The position numbers were made by a program, and so were the translations under genes. A model generated the notes under the pieces. It was not told where the DNA came from, searched no databases, and saw nothing but the letters and a program-made list of their open reading frames with translations. A stretch of DNA of 64,000 nucleotides from Eubacteriales bacterium (lineage in GTDB: Bacteria; Bacillota; Clostridia; Lachnospirales; Lachnospiraceae), in NCBI GenBank assembly GCA_030524175.1, contig JAUNHC010000013.1, positions 59,456-123,455 on the forward strand, read 5' to 3'. Of the stretch, positions 1 to 6,989 are shown one piece after another (position 1 is the stretch's first letter; each line of letters starts with the position of its first letter).

Positions 1-266
1 TTAAGCATCTCAAGGCTGTACATCACAGCGAATGTGCCTATGGTTGCATGGCCGCATAAGGGGACTTCGCCCACAGGTGTAAAGTATTCCAGTTTAAAAT
101 CTGCCTGTGCAGAAGGCAGAACAAAGGCTGTTTCTGAATAGCCTAACCTGTATGCCGTTTCAGTTTTTTGCTGTTTATTCAGATTATGATCCTGCAGAAC
201 AATCCCGGCTTTATTGCCCCCGGTTCCATTTTTAGTGAATGCATTTACAACATAAACTTCTATCAT
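1..266 (-). CDS. PhzF-family isomerase, N-terminal part (truncated by window edge)
   Basis: This is the first ~88 codons of a leftward gene whose remainder lies outside the window. The translation starts MIEVYVVNAFTKNG, then has GGNKAGIVL and, later, CGHATIG. These are hallmarks of the PhzF family (diaminopimelate epimerase fold): the opening beta strand with 'VDAFT'-like text, the G-N-x-A/K-G turn, and the conserved C/G-H-A-T segment. PhzF proteins are cytosolic isomerases or epimerases, mostly of unknown substrate outside phenazine producers. The start at 266 is preceded by a weak purine stretch. Substrate cannot be inferred and the C-terminal half was not seen. Confidence 0.8.
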   Translation of the reverse strand, partial: MIEVYVVNAFTKNGTGGNKAGIVLQDHNLNKQQKTETAYRLGYSETAFVLPSAQADFKLEYFTPVGEVPLCGHATIGTFAVMYSLEML

Positions 267-351
267 TTTCTAAGCTCCTGTAATTTAAAATGGATTTTTG
301 CCTTGTTATAACAGTTACGTTCGGGAGCTGACGCAGCGGTATGTCCGTAAA

Positions 352-1017
352 TCAGGAGATGATTTTTGACTCAATGTCTTCCGCCTGGCAGTAAGTCTTA
401 AGCAGGACTGCCAAACTTTCCAGATCCTGAGCCAGGTTGTCCTGACCGCTGAAGCCGAAAATCACCATGAGGATCTCCTGTGCTGATTCCGTGATCCGTG
501 TCCGTGTGGAATCACTGGTGGGATTTCCGAAAGGACCTTGGGCATCAGAGAATACAGGAAGATACTCCACGTTTATCTGATCCTTGCCGATTCCCTGATA
601 GTGGGCATTTTCTTCTGCCACCTTCCAGGTAATGGTTCCCTGGATCTTAGAGATATCATACGCCCCCAAGGAATATCCGGTTCTGATAGAAAAGAGATTA
701 TTGCACTCTACCACATTATTGATTTGGTAAAGGCCTTTTCCCTGGATGATACGGCGGCACATAGCTTCCGCAGAATTGCGGTAGCGGCTTGGCTCTTTTC
801 CAAAAGCTTTATAAGCACTGCGGGTGGCTGATATTTTTTTGCGCTTGGTTATAGCAGGCACATTTTCAACAGAAGCCTGAAGTTCTTTGCAAAAGCTGTC
901 AATCTCCGCCAAAAGGGCATCCGGACTTTCATGAACCTTCACTTTACACTGAATGCATCCCAGAACAGCATCAGGCCAAAGCTTTTTCAGATTTTCGTCT
1001 ATAGTAATTTCTAACAT
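352..1017 (-). CDS. Stand-alone B3/B4 (PheT-like tRNA-editing fold) domain protein
   Basis: The 221-residue product matches the stand-alone B3/4 domain family related to the editing module of phenylalanyl-tRNA synthetase beta subunit. Visible signatures are RSAYKAFGKEPSRYRNSAE (about residues 66-84), then 'NNVVECNNLFSIRTGYSLGAYD' split over two strands, and GPFGNPTSDSTRT near residue 162. The family is cytosolic. Some members may hydrolyse mischarged aminoacyl-tRNA, but most are uncharacterised. The ribosome site AAAGGAGAG lies just upstream of the ATG at 1017. It is followed, after a gap, by the PhzF gene on the same strand. An inverted repeat (1047-1070) lies in its leader. The family call is firm and the function is inferred only. 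Confidence 0.8.
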   Translation of the reverse strand: MLEITIDENLKKLWPDAVLGCIQCKVKVHESPDALLAEIDSFCKELQASVENVPAITKRKKISATRSAYKAFGKEPSRYRNSAEAMCRRIIQGKGLYQINNVVECNNLFSIRTGYSLGAYDISKIQGTITWKVAEENAHYQGIGKDQINVEYLPVFSDAQGPFGNPTSDSTRTRITESAQEILMVIFGFSGQDNLAQDLESLAVLLKTYCQAEDIESKIIS

Positions 1018-1149
1018 GATAATTCTCTCCTTTGATCATTATGACAGCAGTTCTGGCCCACCTGAACTGCCGCTTTTCTATATCATACTATTTTTTTCGT
1101 ATATTTTCCAGCTTTACATCCTTGTAGTAACCCTCATCTCTTATATAGT

Positions 1150-1207
1150 GTTACTGTCCACTCCGTGGCCAGTAACACGCTTCGCGATGTACAGAAATTA
1201 TGCATAC
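1150..1207 (+). repeat. Half copy of the 144-bp inverted-repeat element
   Basis: These 58 bases match the left half of the complete element at 26358-26415 with about three mismatches. They begin GTTACTGTCCACTCCG and end at ATTATGCATAC, which is the centre of the palindrome in the full copy. The right half is missing. The last base (1207) is also the first base, on the + strand, of the ABC permease stop codon. This suggests insertion or deletion at the 3' end of that gene. Confidence 0.8.
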
Positions 1208-2490
1208 TATTTATAAGACATCAAAAAGGACACTGCCAGGATTACGATAGTTATTACAAAATAGTATTTTATTAACAGCTTTTTGTGTTTTAGCTGTAAG
1301 TAAAATAAAGAAATTGTTATTACGCTTAAACTTCCTGCTGCTAATAAGAATTGAATCAATGTGCACTTCAAAATAATAGCAATCATACTCACAATACACA
1401 GCATTACAGCAACAGGAATTATTGTAAACTGAATAATTATTTCTTTATCAGAAAGCGGCAAAAATAATCCGTCTTTTGCTTTTTCTGAAATGCTGTCTAG
1501 TTGATGTAACATACTTTGAACTGTCAGCTGAAATACTGCAAGCATACCAAATATAAGCAAAGAGTATCTTATCCCACCTTCTTCCAAAAATGGAAACGAC
1601 CAAAATACAGGGTATCTGTATATCAAAAAAGTAACTGCAAATATCCCAATTCCTATTACAATCTTATCCTTTTCCAAACGGAAAATTGAAATTTCAGATT
1701 TCCACAATAAAGGATATTTTGAAATAAGCTTTTTGTTTATAGCCTTATTCTGATATGAAAGAGAAAGCAACTTTTTTTCTTCTGCATATTGACTTAATAA
1801 AAAAGTATTATTATGATTCTGTGCAACGAGTATTTTTTCCATAAATATCATTTCAGCTTCATACTTTGGTCTGTTCATATCCAGTACAAATAGTGAATGG
1901 ATCAGTAAAATAAGCCATATTATCAAATCAAGTATAACTACATAGGGAAACAGGTATGACAAGAAGGCAGTAAGACAGGTAATAGTCCAAATCAATTTAT
2001 CCAAACGTTTATTTTTGCTTTTGTTATGATAAATCTGCCAGCTTAATAAAGATGTATTTTCCAGCAGGCAAAATAAAAGAAACTGAATCACAAAAAAATT
2101 ATTATTAAAATTAAATCCATTTACAATGATAGAAAGGCAGAAAGTAATGATCAAATGCTTGATAAGCTTACCAGTCATTTTAAGCCTTAATAATTTTTTA
2201 ATTCTCTTTTCTTCAAATAAGTATAGTGTTACCGGCTTTACAACCAGAAAAGGCTTTACCTTAATAAAACAGCAGTAAAAAGAATAGAGTAACAGAAATA
2301 AATTTATATAGAACAACCCTTTCAGATTAACTTGCTTCAACTCTTTCAAAATAGGAATGACTGCAATAGTCATCTGATATGCAATAATTTCTATTACAAT
2401 AGCTGCAGAAAGGACAGGAAACAGCATATTACGGATCAGGCGTTTATATTCTCTGAGGCGGTTTAACAACAGCATTTTATAAACATACAT
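1207..2490 (-). CDS. ABC-2-like multidrug/peptide exporter membrane subunit
   Basis: This is a 427-residue, highly hydrophobic protein with about ten predicted membrane segments and Lys/Ile-rich connecting loops. It follows an ABC ATPase gene with a 12-bp gap, so it is almost certainly that transporter's permease. A strong ribosome site (GGGGAGG) precedes the ATG at 2490. Base composition is AT-rich compared with the downstream housekeeping genes, a weak sign of separate origin. The stop codon abuts a half copy of a repeated inverted-repeat element (1150-1207), so the native C-terminus may have been altered. Substrate is unknown; ABC-2 exporters paired with a MerR regulator often act in resistance or stress response. 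Confidence 0.75.
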   Translation of the reverse strand: MYVYKMLLLNRLREYKRLIRNMLFPVLSAAIVIEIIAYQMTIAVIPILKELKQVNLKGLFYINLFLLLYSFYCCFIKVKPFLVVKPVTLYLFEEKRIKKLLRLKMTGKLIKHLIITFCLSIIVNGFNFNNNFFVIQFLLFCLLENTSLLSWQIYHNKSKNKRLDKLIWTITCLTAFLSYLFPYVVILDLIIWLILLIHSLFVLDMNRPKYEAEMIFMEKILVAQNHNNTFLLSQYAEEKKLLSLSYQNKAINKKLISKYPLLWKSEISIFRLEKDKIVIGIGIFAVTFLIYRYPVFWSFPFLEEGGIRYSLLIFGMLAVFQLTVQSMLHQLDSISEKAKDGLFLPLSDKEIIIQFTIIPVAVMLCIVSMIAIILKCTLIQFLLAAGSLSVITISLFYLQLKHKKLLIKYYFVITIVILAVSFLMSYK

Positions 2491-2502
2491 AGTATACCTC
2501 CC

Positions 2503-3213
2503 CTAATCTACTAATGATAAATATATATCTTCTAAACTTGAATTGCCCGGCAGCCCATGTTTTTCGGTCAATTCCTGTTTTGTCCCCGTTGCAAGAACTT
2601 TTCCGCCATGTAAAAATATATATTTGTCACATATGTTTTCTGCCATATCCAACAAATGTGTTGAGATTAAAATCGCTTTATTTTGTTGACGAATTTCACT
2701 TAAAATACTTTTAAATATACTGATTTGTCTTGGGTCGAGTCCATTAAAAGGCTCATCTGCTATAAATATTTCATACTGCCTTAACAGAGAAATGGCTATC
2801 ATCAGCTTTTGCAATGTTCCTTTTGATAACATTGCAGGTACTTTATACAAATGCTTCTGCAGGTCTAGTTTTTCTACCAATGCTTCAATACTCACATCAC
2901 TCTGGGGGTATAGAGCCTTTACAAAATGCAAATGTTCAATAACTGTAAGCTCTTCATAATATAAAGGTGTATCAGGTACATAGGTAACAGGAAATTTGTT
3001 TCCGCACAAAAAACGTATATTTTCCCCGGCTATTTTTATTTCGCCTTTCTGTGGTTGTACTTTTTTGACAATATTATAAATTATAGTTGTTTTTCCGGCG
3101 CCATTCGCCCCAACCAATCCTGTGATTTCTCCCCGGCTGATACCGCAAGAAATATCTGTCAGGACAGGTACCTCATCATATGAAAAACTTACATTTTCCA
3201 ATTCTAAGTACAT
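2503..3213 (-). CDS. ABC transporter ATP-binding protein (ABC-2 exporter class)
   Basis: This is a 236-residue ATPase. It shows Walker A GANGAGKTT (about residues 36-44), a non-standard signature LSKGTLQK in place of LSGGQ, Walker B FIADEP, and the D-loop GLD followed by a switch His in STHLL. It energises the membrane subunit encoded directly downstream. I placed the start at 3213 (MYLELENVSF) because GGAGGAAAG lies 5-8 bases upstream; a longer frame upstream lacks a ribosome site. The gene sits 105 bp after the membrane-anchored MerR regulator, so the three probably form one operon controlled by it. Confidence 0.88.
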   Translation of the reverse strand: MYLELENVSFSYDEVPVLTDISCGISRGEITGLVGANGAGKTTIIYNIVKKVQPQKGEIKIAGENIRFLCGNKFPVTYVPDTPLYYEELTVIEHLHFVKALYPQSDVSIEALVEKLDLQKHLYKVPAMLSKGTLQKLMIAISLLRQYEIFIADEPFNGLDPRQISIFKSILSEIRQQNKAILISTHLLDMAENICDKYIFLHGGKVLATGTKQELTEKHGLPGNSSLEDIYLSLVD

Positions 3214-3318
3214 AATGCTTTCCTCCATTTTATATAAATTGCCTTGTTTATGTTTAACATACACCTTAGACAAAGGTTAAGGTCAAGATAAAAATAGAAA
3301 AAAGCAAAAAACACAAGT

Positions 3319-3927
3319 TTAATTTTTCTTTTCGTTAAAATACACAATCCTGAACATGCACCCAAACAAAAGTACCGCAAGCAATAATGTAATAATCTGA
3401 AATGGCCTATCCATATAGGCAAGGCATAAAGAAATATAGAACCATATTGTCATGATAAGTGTTGTCAACCAGCCTATTATACAAAGAAGTTGTTTTGAAA
3501 CAAAAAATAAACTCTGTATTTTATCTTGCTTTTTAATCTTTTGCAAGTTGATGACGTAAGCTTCTTTATCACAAATTATTTTTTCTATCATATCTGCAGA
3601 TAGATCATCAATTCCCATATCAGCAAATTCCTGGCATAAGATTATGTTTTGCTTAATTCTATATTCCTCTTCCTTCAAGTCTTTTAGGTGTTTATCCAAA
3701 ATACAAGATAGTTTTTCTTCCTCTTCCAGACATACTTTAATATCCTTTATAGAGATATCCAACATTCTTAATAATTTGATACAGTTTATTCTCTCAACGT
3801 CTGTTTCTGTATATTCCCTATATCCGTTAGAAAGATTGCGGGGCGGGTTGATCAGCCCCTCTTTTTCATAAAAACGTATATTGTGACTGGTTATACCCGT
3901 TCGCTTTTCTACCTCGCTGATTTTCAT
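3319..3927 (-). CDS. Membrane-anchored MerR-family regulator
   Basis: The 202-residue protein starts with a typical MerR winged helix: MKISEVEKRTGITSHNIRFY, then EKEGLINPPR and NGYREYTETDVERI. A helical dimerisation segment follows, to about residue 125. Unusually, the last ~65 residues contain two strong hydrophobic helices (about 145-170 and 178-197) and end in a basic tail, FNEKKN. The regulator should therefore sit in the membrane rather than have a soluble effector domain. Ribosome site AAAGGAAA precedes the ATG. It is first in an operon with the ABC exporter and probably senses a membrane-active compound or lipid-phase signal; that is inference. Confidence 0.85.
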   Translation of the reverse strand: MKISEVEKRTGITSHNIRFYEKEGLINPPRNLSNGYREYTETDVERINCIKLLRMLDISIKDIKVCLEEEEKLSCILDKHLKDLKEEEYRIKQNIILCQEFADMGIDDLSADMIEKIICDKEAYVINLQKIKKQDKIQSLFFVSKQLLCIIGWLTTLIMTIWFYISLCLAYMDRPFQIITLLLAVLLFGCMFRIVYFNEKKN

Positions 3928-3963
3928 TACATTTCCTTTCTGGATCTATATTCAGATAATCAC

Positions 3964-3993
3964 ATAGTATCAAACATTTTCAGGGTTAGACAA
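3964..3993 (-). promoter_or_regulatory. Promoter of the merR-ABC operon
   Basis: Read on the minus strand, TTGTCT (3988-3993) and TACTAT (3964-3969) are separated by 18 bp, about 40 bp ahead of the MerR start codon. A slightly long spacer fits MerR autoregulation. No clear dyad was seen in it. Confidence 0.55.
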
Positions 3994-4077
3994 TTTCTTT
4001 TATACTCCAATATTTTTTAACAACCGCTGCTACCATATAAATATAATACGCCTGAACGTATTTTACAAGCAAATAGG

Positions 4078-4113
4078 CCAAGCGGGTTATTGGTCACGAA
4101 GCGAACAGTAGTT
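4078..4113 (-). repeat. Degenerate fragment of the inverted-repeat element family
   Basis: On the minus strand this reads ACTGTTCGCTTCGTGACCAA followed by TAACCCGCTTGG, a recognisable but diverged version of the left arm at 26360. It lies in the 325-bp gap between the MerR gene and the GNAT gene. The rest of that gap holds the MerR promoter and an extended -10 (TGCTATGAT, 4152-4160) that may drive the GNAT gene. Confidence 0.5.
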
Positions 4114-4252
4114 AACTTCATCAACTGACACGTGCAAATGAGCCTTATATGTGCTATGATTACAATAAATCATCTCATAATTCCTGGCATAATGATAAGA
4201 ATACTACTGTACAGAACAACTAACATTTGAAGCTCAACGAAAGGATAACAGA

Positions 4253-4894
4253 ATGATCAATATTAGAAATGAAAAAGAAGCAGATTATAAAACCGTTGAA
4301 GAAATAACAAGAAAGGCCTTTTATAATATCTATATCCCAGGATGTGCCGAGCATTACTTGGTTCATGTTATGAGAGGGCACGAAGATTTTCTGGCGGAAC
4401 TGGATTTTGTAATTGAACTTGACGGTGAGATCATCGGGAATATTATGTATACCAAGGCACGTCTGGTGGATGAGGCGGGACAAGAAAAGGAGATTTTAAC
4501 CTTTGGTCCCGTGAGCATTTTACCGGAATATCAAAGATCAGGATATGGAAAAATGCTTATCGAACACTCCTTTAAACATGCTGCTGCCCTTGGATACGAC
4601 ACTATAGTGATCTTCGGTAATCCTGGTAATTATGTGAGCCGTGGTTTTAAGAGCTGCAAAAAATATAATGTTTGTGTTGAAGACGGCTCATATCCCGCAG
4701 CCATGATGGTCAAGGAACTTAAACCAGGCACTCTGGATGGAAGAAAATGGTTTTATTATGACAGTCCGGTAATGCAGATTGATGAAGAAGAAGCCCGGCG
4801 TTTTGATGAAGGATTAGAAAAAATGGAGAAAAAGTATCAGCCAAGCCAGGAAGAATTTTATATTCTCAGCCATTCCCTCATTCGCTGTGATTAA
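4253..4894 (+). CDS. GNAT-family N-acetyltransferase
   Basis: This 213-residue cytosolic protein has a GNAT fold. The acetyl-CoA loop (motif A) reads LPEYQRSGYGKMLIEHS, at about residues 97-113. It is followed by the beta-bulge segment DTIVIFGNPGNYVSRGF, typical of the YhbS-like subgroup in which a 'G-x-P-x-Y-Y-x-R-F-GF' text is common. It transfers an acetyl group from acetyl-CoA to an amine, but the acceptor is unknown. The ribosome site AAAGGATAA lies just before the ATG. An HD-domain gene follows 33 bp downstream on the same strand and may be co-transcribed. Family assignment is confident; substrate is not. Confidence 0.85.
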   Translation: MINIRNEKEADYKTVEEITRKAFYNIYIPGCAEHYLVHVMRGHEDFLAELDFVIELDGEIIGNIMYTKARLVDEAGQEKEILTFGPVSILPEYQRSGYGKMLIEHSFKHAAALGYDTIVIFGNPGNYVSRGFKSCKKYNVCVEDGSYPAAMMVKELKPGTLDGRKWFYYDSPVMQIDEEEARRFDEGLEKMEKKYQPSQEEFYILSHSLIRCD

Positions 4895-4939
4895 AGACTT
4901 ATAGTTTAAAATGAATGTACAGGGAGGGTGATGTTTTCC

Positions 4940-5569
4940 ATGGAATTGAACAGAACAACAGCGGAGCTGGAACTGGAAAAGGCAGGGAGGAGTAACCCCG
5001 GTCCCTGGGTTGACCATTCCCGGTATGTCGCAGAGGCGTGCAGACGCATCGCTGCCAGATGTGACCATTTGTCGGAGGAAAAAGCGTATCTGTACGGTCT
5101 TCTCCATGATATAGGACGTTATCCCGGTGTTACCTCAGAGCGCCATCTCCTGGATGGCTACCGGCTTTGCAAGGAAAGGGGCTGGGATAAAGCTGCACAG
5201 ATCTGCATATCCCACGCCTTTGTGATAAAGGATATCAGCAGCTCTATCGGCGTATTTGATATGCCGGATAAGGACTATAAATTTATGGAACAATTTATAA
5301 AAGATGCTGTGTATGATGATTACGACAGGCTGATACAGTTGTGTGACTGTCTGGCCCTGCCAACAGGCTTCTGTCTGCTGGAAAAACGTCTGGTGGATGT
5401 GGCTCTCCGTTACGGCACACCGCCGCCTACTGTACCCCGCTGGAAAAAGGTGCTGGAGATAAAGGATATGTTTGAAAATAAAATTAATGGTTCCATCTAT
5501 GACCTGCTTCCCGGTGTGATTGAAAACACCTTTTACAACAATAGTTACTATGCGCTCCGCAAACAGTAA
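4940..5569 (+). CDS. HD-domain metal-dependent phosphohydrolase
   Basis: The 209-residue protein carries an HD domain. A first His lies in WVDHSRYVAEACRRIA, the HD doublet in YLYGLLHDIGRYPG (about residue 60), a downstream His in ICISHAFVI, and the closing Asp in DRLIQLCDCLALP. These ligate one or two metal ions in enzymes that cleave phosphate esters of nucleotides. I chose the ATG at 4940: the GGGAGGG site at 4922-4928 is 11 bp away, whereas the ATG at 4931 is too close at about 2 bp. It follows the GNAT gene closely. The substrate cannot be told from the sequence. Confidence 0.82.
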   Translation: MELNRTTAELELEKAGRSNPGPWVDHSRYVAEACRRIAARCDHLSEEKAYLYGLLHDIGRYPGVTSERHLLDGYRLCKERGWDKAAQICISHAFVIKDISSSIGVFDMPDKDYKFMEQFIKDAVYDDYDRLIQLCDCLALPTGFCLLEKRLVDVALRYGTPPPTVPRWKKVLEIKDMFENKINGSIYDLLPGVIENTFYNNSYYALRKQ

Positions 5570-5693
5570 CCCCCATCATAGGCAAAACAGGAAAATCCGC
5601 AGACATCAGGGGCTAAATGCTAAATAATTGAATGCTGGATATTTTATTGATCCCTGCGTCAAAAATAAAACTATAATATTTTTTGTCGCTTTG

Positions 5694-5702
5694 TGTTATA
5701 AT
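5694..5702 (+). promoter_or_regulatory. Extended -10 promoter for the small hypothetical gene
   Basis: TGTTATAAT (TGn plus a perfect -10) lies 44 bp before the ATG at 5746. No good -35 is visible 17 bp upstream, which is usual for extended -10 promoters. Confidence 0.55.
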
Positions 5703-5745
5703 TAAAAGACTGGTTTATATCATTGAAAGAAGGGCAGGATCACTC

Positions 5746-6012
5746 ATGTTTCGTTTATGGGGAAAAATTTGGAAAGAGAACCATCTTATCAGAGATACCG
5801 TAGTCTGCGATGATACGCAGGATACACGTACACATAAAATTTTCCGGGGATTAGAACAGATTTGTTATGAAATGGATTTAGGCAACCCAATCTGGCTGGA
5901 TGCCACAGTGGCAGACTTCAAAAAGCATGACAAAGCCCGGTTTTATCAGGACAATTTTATTGAGCACATTGACTTTGATTATCTGGAAATCCAGGTGATT
6001 GAAGAAGACTGA
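5746..6012 (+). CDS. Small conserved-looking hypothetical protein (88 aa)
   Basis: The product starts MFRLWGKIWKENHLIRDTVV and is rich in charged and aromatic residues, with no signal peptide or membrane segment. A tract near the C-terminus, HKIFRGLEQICYEMDLGNPI, looks amphipathic, and the end is acidic (DFDYLEIQVIEED). The start at 5746 is supported by GAAAGAAGGG upstream and by its own extended -10 promoter. I recall similar short proteins in Lachnospiraceae but cannot name a family. A hairpin terminator follows, so it is a single-gene unit. Function unknown. Confidence 0.6.
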   Translation: MFRLWGKIWKENHLIRDTVVCDDTQDTRTHKIFRGLEQICYEMDLGNPIWLDATVADFKKHDKARFYQDNFIEHIDFDYLEIQVIEED

Positions 6013-6052
6013 CCTTGAATATCTGGAAGAAGATTATGAGTATATGAAAAAT

Positions 6053-6096
6053 ACCGGCAGGAATACAGCTTTCTTTGTATCCTTGCCGGCATTTTT
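6053..6096. terminator. Intrinsic terminator, probably bidirectional
   Basis: A GC-rich stem (CCGGCAGGAATAC pairing with GTATCCTTGCCGG, with small bulges) is followed by ATTTTT on the + strand. It separates the small hypothetical gene from the convergent end of the polysaccharide operon. Confidence 0.7.
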
Positions 6097-6122
6097 GTCT
6101 CATAGTCCGTCGTAGTACTATT

Positions 6123-6989
6123 TTACAATTTCTGCCCCCCCCCTGGAACATCATAGGCCAGTCTTTTCTTTGCCGCCTCCAGAAGTTCCAGCGGTGTCTG
6201 CTTTTCGTCCTCAAAAGCTGTACTGCCGAAACGCACATCGATCCGGTAGCCTTTATCAGCCATTTTCCGCTGTTCCTCTTCCAGTTTGTCCCGCAGACGC
6301 TTTTTCACGATTCTCTCACCTTCGGCGTTGGTAAACATTATGGTCCCCCATAAATAAGGAGAGCTTCGCAGAAGAAATACGGAATCCTCTGTTCTCAAAT
6401 TCTTCTGTGCCACTTCAGAAATGACTTTTATCTGTTGGGAAAAGCGCTTTTTGCCCAAAAGCTTTCTCACCTCGTCCTCATATCTCAGTTCCCATACCAG
6501 AAGCATCATGTGCATGTCATAGCGCTTGGAAATCCTCATATAAACAGCACATTCTTCTTCAAAATTGTTGATATTGGGAAGATTGGTTTCCTCATCTACA
6601 ACTGAGAATCTCTCAAGCTGCTCCAGAAGCTCATTGTTTTCTTCCTGGAGTCTTGTATGGCTCCTGCAGAAAAAGTACAGGGCCGTTGTCACCAGCGGAA
6701 TCCAGATGATCCAGAAATACAGCTGGGAATCCACAGTCTCCCCTGAACGGATCACGCCCCATAACACGTAACTCACATAGGCAAAGAGAATCAGCATATC
6801 TGTAATCAGCCCTGCAGTCACAGACACAAAATAGGTGATCAGCATAGACACGCTGGCCGCACAGTACATGAGGACATGTATCTCCCATTTATCCCCGCCG
6901 TTTCCCGTAAAGACAATGCCCACAAGTATGAGCAGCAGGAGAGCAAGAAAAGAAAGGTCGCTTTGCAATGAATAATTATGCTTCTTCAT
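6123..6989 (-). CDS. Membrane protein with degenerate GGDEF domain and intact I-site: putative c-di-GMP receptor
   Basis: The 288-residue protein has four to five N-terminal membrane helices (residues ~12-105), a short coiled linker (LQEENNELLEQLERF), then a GGDEF fold (about 130-288) recognisable from TNLPN, the closing GSTAF and LLEAAKKRLAYD. Where active enzymes have GGDEF it reads RSSPY (208-212), so diguanylate cyclase activity is not expected. The allosteric RxxD motif that binds c-di-GMP is kept as RTED (199-202) with nearly standard spacing. It is last in the polysaccharide operon and overlaps the BcsB-like gene by 14 bp; GGAGGG precedes the ATG. Known parallels are Listeria PssE and Pseudomonas PelD, degenerate GGDEF receptors that switch on polymer synthesis. 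The receptor role here is inferred. Confidence 0.82.
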   Translation of the reverse strand: MKKHNYSLQSDLSFLALLLLILVGIVFTGNGGDKWEIHVLMYCAASVSMLITYFVSVTAGLITDMLILFAYVSYVLWGVIRSGETVDSQLYFWIIWIPLVTTALYFFCRSHTRLQEENNELLEQLERFSVVDEETNLPNINNFEEECAVYMRISKRYDMHMMLLVWELRYEDEVRKLLGKKRFSQQIKVISEVAQKNLRTEDSVFLLRSSPYLWGTIMFTNAEGERIVKKRLRDKLEEEQRKMADKGYRIDVRFGSTAFEDEKQTPLELLEAAKKRLAYDVPGGGQKL

